Shown here one piece after another: positions 7,065-9,344 of a DNA stretch of 9,344 bases; position 1 is the first letter of the stretch, and each line of letters opens with the position of its first letter. The notes beneath the pieces were generated by a model, which made no database searches, was not told the origin of the DNA, and saw only the letters and a program-made list of their open reading frames with translations. The translations under genes and the position numbers were made by a program. The stretch is from UBA5336 sp039198685 (GTDB lineage: Bacteria > Pseudomonadota > Alphaproteobacteria > Caulobacterales > Hyphomonadaceae). The stretch covers positions 1-9,344 of the forward strand of contig JBCCTK010000112.1 in NCBI GenBank assembly GCA_039198685.1, written 5' to 3'.

Positions 7065-7163
7065 TGTCTCAGTTTTGTAACAAAGCCGAGCAAGGCGGGC
7101 TTGGTTTTGTTCGAACCAGACTGCTCAAATCGATCAATAGAGGACATTCAGGGGCTCTAAAAG

Positions 7164-9344
7164 ATGAAACTCAATACTGAATTATCCATGCGCAAACTGT
7201 TTCTACTCGGGGCAAGCGCCTGGGCTATGAACTTCGCAGCATACGCTCAGGAAACACCCGAAGAGGAACCGGCGACCACCCTTGAGGTGATCGAGGAAGA
7301 TTCCGATGAGGATGAGTCCGTGCAGGAACGGATTGTTGTCACGGGCTCGCGCCTACAACGCAGCGAATTCTCATCCACGTCTCCAGTGCAGATCCTTCGA
7401 GCTGACGTTTCTCGCGCAGCCGGCTTGGTCAGTGCTGCCGATATCCTGCAAACATCAACTGCAAACTCCGGTTTGCAAATTGATGCGACGTTTAACGGTT
7501 TTGTCCTGGATAACGGTCCGGGCGCATCGGAAGTCAACCTTCGCGGGTTAGGCGCAGGCCGGACACTTCTCCTCGTTAACAACCGTCGCATCTCACCGGC
7601 TGGTGTTGAGGGCGCTCCAGCGGCTCCTGACTTGAACCTGATCCCGAGCATTTTGCTAGACCGGATTGAAGTTCTGCTAGACGGCGCTTCATCGATTTAT
7701 GGTGCGGATGCCGTTGCTGGCGTGGCCAATGTGATTCTCCGAGATGATATCGAAGGGTTTGAGATAGCCGGCGAAATCTCGCAACCGTTCGAGGCTGGCG
7801 GTGAGGAAGTTACACTTTCGGCTGCCTGGGGCACGACCAGCGATGATGGATATTTCGGCTTTGGCGCTGAGTACAATGATCGCCGGCGTATCCGGTTTGC
7901 TGACCGCGATGACGTGTCTCTGTGTACGCAGAACATCTTCACGAACAGAGACCCATCTCGCCCTGCAGTGGACACACTGGCCAATTGTGAGCTGAGCCTG
8001 ATCAACCGGACGTTTCTCCCTATTGGATTTGGATCGATCTATTACACGCCGGGCTCTACCAATATCGGCATTCCTAACTTTACAGAGTCGCAAACCAGCA
8101 TTGTCGATGCAGATGGCGACGGTCTGCCGGACGTGGATATCTTCGATCCATTATTCAACAACAATGCCAGTGCTCGCCAATCGAATGCGGACTTTGTTTC
8201 ACCACTTGAGCGATGGAGCATCTACGCTTACGGCGAAAATGATATCGGCGACTCGGGCAATGCGGTGTTCTTTGAAGCGCTGTATTCAAACCGTCGATCG
8301 TCGTCGAACGGTGGCCCTTCGCAAATATTCCCAACTGTTCCAGGCGACAACCCCTTCAGTCCCTGTAATGAAGATGAAGGCGGCGTAAACTGCCTCGGAT
8401 TCTTCGGCGTGAATTTTGGCAATCAGGATACACTGCCGATTCTCTCGGTCGTCGGAGACCGCGAATCTGTGACTGCAGAAGTGGCTCAGACACGGTTTGT
8501 CGGCGGCATCCGCGGCGACATCGATTTTCTTGGTAGCGTAGGACTGGACAACTGGACCTACGAGGCTTCAGCCCAATACTCACAATCCCAGGGTACGTCG
8601 ACCCGTGAGGGCATCCTGAATGATCGACTGACACTGTCGTTGCAGACATCTGTGCGGGATCCAAATACGGGTGAAATCGTCTGCGGTATCGACATTGATG
8701 GAGATGGTCTGCCAGACAGTAATTCGCAAATCGGAATCTTTGGGGACGAAGACCTGCTGTCGGTGCCCTGTGTGCCGGTCAATCTCTATGCCCCGTCACT
8801 CTATGTTGAAGGAGGCGGTACTTTCGCAACGCAAGAGGAGACAGATTACCTCTTCGGAACGCGGAATTTCACCACAACAATTGAGCAGACAATCTACCAG
8901 GGCATCGTCCAGGGTGACGTGTTCGAGTTGCCTTGGAATGGCGCACAAGTTCCTCTGGTCCTTGGTTTCGAGTATCGCGATGAGAGTATCGACTCACAAC
9001 CCGATATCGTTGCACGTGACGGACTTCTCTTTGGGTTTTTCGCCGACCAGGGTGCCACTGGTCGCAGAGATCTCTATGAGGCCTTTGCCGAAACCGAGAT
9101 CACACCGATCCGGGGGATGCCATTTGCAGAGGAATTGACGCTCAACCTGTCCACGCGGTGGACAGAAGAGTCTAATTTCGGCGCTTTGTGGACCTATTCA
9201 GCGAAAGCCAAATACCGCCCCGTGGACTGGCTGGCGTTGAATGGCACCATAGGCACCTCCTACCGTGCTCCAGACTTGCGTCAGCAATTTCTCGCGGGTT
9301 CAACCGGCTTTAACACCCTTACTGACCCTTGTGTTGTGCCGGAA
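7164..9344 (+). CDS. TonB-dependent outer-membrane receptor (3' end outside window)
   Basis: The frame is open for 727 codons from the ATG at 7164 and runs off the right edge. AGGGG lies about 10 nt upstream. A signal peptide ends AYA before Q29; a second in-frame ATG at codon 9 has no ribosome site. An acidic stretch (41-51) precedes the TonB-box-like ERIVVTGSR (55-63). The plug domain follows, with VNLRGLGAGRTLLLVNNRR, then IEVLLDGASSIYGADAVAGVANVI, split here as IEVLLDGASSIYG and ADAVAGVANVI. Alternating beta strands of the 22-strand barrel come next. The role is energised import of a large ligand across the outer membrane using TonB/ExbB/ExbD. The CVPVNLYAPS motif recalls large carbohydrate or unknown-substrate receptors of sphingomonad/caulobacter type, but the ligand cannot be read from sequence. 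Two DxDGDGLPD motifs (315-323, 510-518) are unusual. It is transcribed away from the vWA/FHA cluster. Confidence 0.96.
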   Translation, partial: MKLNTELSMRKLFLLGASAWAMNFAAYAQETPEEEPATTLEVIEEDSDEDESVQERIVVTGSRLQRSEFSSTSPVQILRADVSRAAGLVSAADILQTSTANSGLQIDATFNGFVLDNGPGASEVNLRGLGAGRTLLLVNNRRISPAGVEGAPAAPDLNLIPSILLDRIEVLLDGASSIYGADAVAGVANVILRDDIEGFEIAGEISQPFEAGGEEVTLSAAWGTTSDDGYFGFGAEYNDRRRIRFADRDDVSLCTQNIFTNRDPSRPAVDTLANCELSLINRTFLPIGFGSIYYTPGSTNIGIPNFTESQTSIVDADGDGLPDVDIFDPLFNNNASARQSNADFVSPLERWSIYAYGENDIGDSGNAVFFEALYSNRRSSSNGGPSQIFPTVPGDNPFSPCNEDEGGVNCLGFFGVNFGNQDTLPILSVVGDRESVTAEVAQTRFVGGIRGDIDFLGSVGLDNWTYEASAQYSQSQGTSTREGILNDRLTLSLQTSVRDPNTGEIVCGIDIDGDGLPDSNSQIGIFGDEDLLSVPCVPVNLYAPSLYVEGGGTFATQEETDYLFGTRNFTTTIEQTIYQGIVQGDVFELPWNGAQVPLVLGFEYRDESIDSQPDIVARDGLLFGFFADQGATGRRDLYEAFAETEITPIRGMPFAEELTLNLSTRWTEESNFGALWTYSAKAKYRPVDWLALNGTIGTSYRAPDLRQQFLAGSTGFNTLTDPCVVPE

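Larger units (their letters stand above)
6831..7163. other. Divergent intergenic region between the minus-strand gene cluster and the TonB-receptor gene
   Basis: This 333-bp stretch has no convincing gene and should hold promoters for both directions. For the plus strand there is a TTGACA with a weak -10. For the minus strand only an isolated AATAAT (6918-6923) was noted, without a matching -35. TCTCCGCG occurs three times (6937, 7026, 7048), CTCGAA recurs three times in the left half, and an 11-bp palindrome TTTGTAACAAA lies at 7074-7084. No tRNA, riboswitch or terminator was recognised. Confidence 0.6.

Noticed and set aside
7247..7651. Minus-strand open frame within the receptor gene
   Set aside because: It is a shadow of the receptor plug-domain coding sequence, which is unmistakable on the plus strand.
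1..9344. tRNA, rRNA, CRISPR array, insertion sequence or phage attachment site
   Set aside because: I saw no regularly spaced repeats, no transposase or integrase motif, no terminal inverted repeats and no tRNA-like cloverleaf. Coding style is even across the window.

Overview
The window looks like chromosomal DNA of a Gram-negative, probably alphaproteobacterial, organism. The clues are a large TonB-dependent outer-membrane receptor, several signal-peptide and lipoprotein genes, GC-rich coding DNA with AGGAGG/GGAG ribosome binding sites, and a secreted protein with the C-x2-IADD-x-A-K-LAC motif that I associate with hypothetical proteins of that class. The lineage is inferred from style only; there is no rRNA or marker gene.

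Layout. Positions 1-6830 hold six tightly packed minus-strand genes, read from right to left: a small secreted protein (6267-6830), a lipoprotein with C-terminal MORN-like repeats (4232-6169, GTG start), a helical secreted protein (3340-4218), two tandem paralogous membrane-anchored von Willebrand factor A (vWA) proteins (2384-3316 and 1413-2387), and a membrane protein with a degenerate vWA-like periplasmic domain and a C-terminal FHA domain (1465 to beyond position 1). The last five are separated by 23 bp or less, or overlap, so they are very likely one operon. The first gene sits 97 bp upstream of them and may share the transcript. A 333-bp divergent intergenic region (6831-7163) follows. 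Then a plus-strand TonB-dependent receptor (7164 to beyond 9344) runs off the right edge.

How the genes may work together. The two vWA proteins each have one N-terminal membrane helix with an Asp at its start, resembling the helix of MotB/ExbD-type proton-channel subunits. A coiled coil, a Pro/Glu-rich linker that recalls TonB, and a periplasmic vWA domain follow. One paralogue has an intact metal-binding (MIDAS) site and the other a broken one. The third vWA-like protein has lost the site and carries a cytoplasmic phosphothreonine-binding FHA domain. With the lipoprotein and the secreted helical protein, this looks like an envelope-spanning complex that may be read out by Ser/Thr phosphorylation inside the cell. 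I do not recognise it as a named system. Neither a MotA/TolQ/ExbB partner nor a kinase/phosphatase is in the window, so the role is inference. The divergent receptor is probably a separate transcription unit.
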